From Archilochus colubris (Eukaryota; Chordata; Aves; Apodiformes; Trochilidae): a stretch of 64,000 nucleotides of DNA. The stretch lies in the NCBI GenBank assembly GCA_023079485.1, contig CM041086.1, positions 14,144,401-14,208,400 on the forward strand, given 5' to 3'. The position numbers were made by a program, and so were the translations under genes. The notes below the pieces were generated by a model that saw only the letters and a program-made list of their open reading frames with translations, searched no databases and was not told where the DNA came from. Shown one piece after another: positions 61,922-64,000 of the stretch. Position 1 is the stretch's first letter; every line of letters begins with the position of its first letter.

Positions 61922-64000
61922 GCAAAACCACTGAATAAAGAATTCTCCTTTCAATGGAAGAGCTAAAATTCAGAACCATTCAAAAAACAAGATTACCATC
62001 CATTTTATTAACAGAAATTTTGCAGAAAGTTCATGAATGTGCAATGAATTTTATGGGATGTTTAAGATCATTTTTCCTTCCATGCTGGCTTCTTAACAGC
62101 TTGGAAAACTGCACCCATTCCAGCAGCCCCCTCCTATGGCCTTGCTGCTTGTCCAAAAGGCAGCAGGAGAAAATTGAGCATTTCCAGGTTTTTAAAAAAA
62201 TTATTTCACCACTCTGTACTGTTTATTTTCTGTCATTTTAATTCCAGAAGTGTCCTATTAGGAAAGTGATGCAAACCACGGCTGAATCATGAAACATAAA
62301 ACCTCCCACTAATTTTATTTGCAAGGAAAGCTCCACACAATTCATGCTACACTTCTAGAGTAAGAGAGTGTTGCTTCCCTCTTAGTTTTGCATTCCAGTA
62401 CATTACTACTGGATAAAGCAGAGTTAATCTTTAAAAAAATATATAACCTTTGACATTTGTGTCTCTTATACCCTGCAAATATTACCAGTTGAGTTTGCTG
62501 GCTTTGTAATCTCTTGGTGATTTCTTCTCTTGGTGATTTCTTCTCTTGGTTTTTATGTTTTGACACGGGACTTTTCCTGGTCTCAGACAGATTTTCCAGA
62601 GGTTACAACTGGAAGTGACTGTATCAGCCCTACTCAGGATTCACTATTTTCCTTATAACTGGTGTCTAGTTATACAGGATGGTGGGGAAACAATCAGTCT
62701 GCTGGTGTTAAACATTACCTTACTCTTTCCATGCTGTTTTTTCCATCTGACCTAAAGATACTTCATCTACTAGCAAAGCTTTCCTAATGGGTGGCAGCCA
62801 GCAGGCTACTGATTTTTGAGGAGCTTCCAACGAAACAAACTTTGCAAGAAGAACACAGGCACAATTTATTCTCCAGAACTACCTCCAGAACTCAGTTCAG
62901 AAGTATTTCAGTCTCATTGTCAAAAGAAAAACAAATTCAAGCTCTAAATGAGTTCAGATACACCCACCCTGGTGTTTATCCAGATAGGCAGAAATGTCAT
63001 CGACTCCCTGAGCTACTTCTTGACAGGGCTTTGTTTTGAGAGGTACAAAAGCTTCTGACAGATACATAACTGAGAAGCCTGGGGAAGAAATGCTGCTTTC
63101 TTTCAGCATCTGCTCTATAAATGCAGATAAGCAAACTAGATTTCTAGTTTCCAGCAGATAAAGACAGCTCTTATTGTTTCAAAAAGAGTGAGATGAAAGT
63201 CACAGCAGGTTTATGTATATTCAAGAGGTTTGTAGGACAAGGGCAGAGCCATTCTCTGGTTCCCATGTTCTGTAACACTCCCTTGTCTTGATGTTGGTTT
63301 TAACTTTGTTTTAACTTCCAACTGATGTTCTCGGGCAATTTTAAATGTTGTAGGAAGAGGCTCTGTTGTTAATACAGCAAGAACATTTTGCAGATGTAAT
63401 TGCAGGCAAAGAGCATTCCAAAACATGAAGTCAAAAGTTGAAGCCTCTGATGCAGATACTCCAGTAGTACTGGGCACTGGTTACTGGTGGGTTGCTGTAT
63501 CTCAGTTTCTGTTACACTGGCTGGGTTACCCTCCCCTTCTGATTTTTAAGTCCATGATTTCTGGCATTTTATGCCATGGAAAATTGTTGATTCGGAGAAG
63601 AGAATGGAAATTAGGATTGTTGTTTGTGTTTGTACACTGACAAATGGATGGTTAAGCTTGTGTAACATTTGGAGAATGTTTTTTCATTCCTTAGATGAGA
63701 TTTGTTAGCAGGGGATTGGAAATGTTCTGTGATCCTTTTCTAATTTATTTCCTTTCTCAGTACATTTTTTCCCCTCAGTTTTCCCCTTTCTTGGATGTTC
63801 ACTTCTTATATCAAAAGAATTATTTATGGGAATGAAATTATTTTTGATCATATAAGGCAGATAGAAATTGGAAGCAGCATTACAGGAATGGTGACATCAG
63901 GTTGCAAGCTTGTTGGGTTTTTTTGTTTTTTTTTGGACAGGAGCACCCACTCCAGTCTCCTGGAAAAGCCTCATTGCACTTTGAGTTTGCTCATGCATTT
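61922..64000. other. Unique noncoding sequence to the window end
   Basis: Contains a short 16-bp tandem repeat (62510-62550) and a T-run near 63917-63935. No gene recognised. Confidence 0.6.
62510..62550. repeat. 16-bp tandem repeat, 2.6 copies
   Basis: TCTCTTGGTGATTTCT at 62510-62525 is repeated exactly at 62526-62541, and a third copy begins TCTCTTGGT before diverging. Confidence 0.92.

Larger units (their letters stand above)
43638..64000 (-). other. TENM1: Inferred TENM1 intron upstream of the exon (partial, >20 kb)
   Basis: The sequence 5' of the exon on the minus strand starts with a good acceptor and continues to the window edge. The preceding teneurin-1 exon, which holds the start codon and the acidic-serine and basic motifs, was not seen. 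Apart from two CR1 copies, one solo LTR and short repeats listed separately, I see only unique noncoding sequence. Confidence 0.75.

Noticed and set aside
1..64000. CRISPR arrays, operons, bacterial or phage systems, tRNA or rRNA genes
   Set aside because: No spaced direct repeats, no dense long ORFs, and no cloverleaf or rRNA-like sequence were seen. Intron/exon structure and CR1 elements show vertebrate nuclear DNA.

Overview
The window is avian nuclear DNA. It is AT-rich and almost free of coding sequence. It is scattered with chicken-repeat-1 (CR1) LINE fragments that end in the typical (ATTCTATG)n tail. The CR1 copies sharing one distinctive 3' end are typical of birds. The only coding exon I can name is an internal exon of TENM1 (teneurin-1) at 43377-43637 on the minus strand. 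It encodes part of the N-terminal cytoplasmic domain and has a clear splice acceptor and donor. I found neither the preceding nor the next TENM1 exon. I therefore read 43638-64000 as the upstream intron (over 20 kb) and 1-43376 as the downstream intron (over 43 kb), which fits the very large 5' introns of teneurin genes.

Layout. 1-7.4 kb: intronic sequence with a 191-bp tandem duplication (3144-3494), a perfect 22-bp AT palindrome, and an inverted pair of ~135-bp segments (4443-4575 and 7237-7375, about 95% identical). Each of that pair contains what looks like a small exon encoding a signal peptide. 10-33 kb: CR1 fragments on both strands, a compound TA/CA microsatellite, an LTR-like segment abutting a CR1 (25855-26070), a possible very old CR1/L3-like fragment, and a possible one-pass membrane ORF (31620-31976). 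33-43 kb: more CR1 pieces, then a purine-rich tract just downstream of the TENM1 exon. 43.4-43.6 kb: the exon. 44-64 kb: two long CR1 copies, the larger keeping the reverse-transcriptase FADD box, and an apparently complete solo LTR (61714-61921) with a perfect 7-bp flanking repeat.

No promoter, RNA gene, CRISPR array or operon-like arrangement is visible. The most unusual signal is the inverted pair of signal-peptide-like exons with conserved splice sites and reading frame. It may be the remnant or start of an unrecognised secreted or membrane protein gene nested in TENM1, or a repeat family that resembles one. CR1, LTR and TENM1 identities rest on recognising their sequence by eye; no database search was run.
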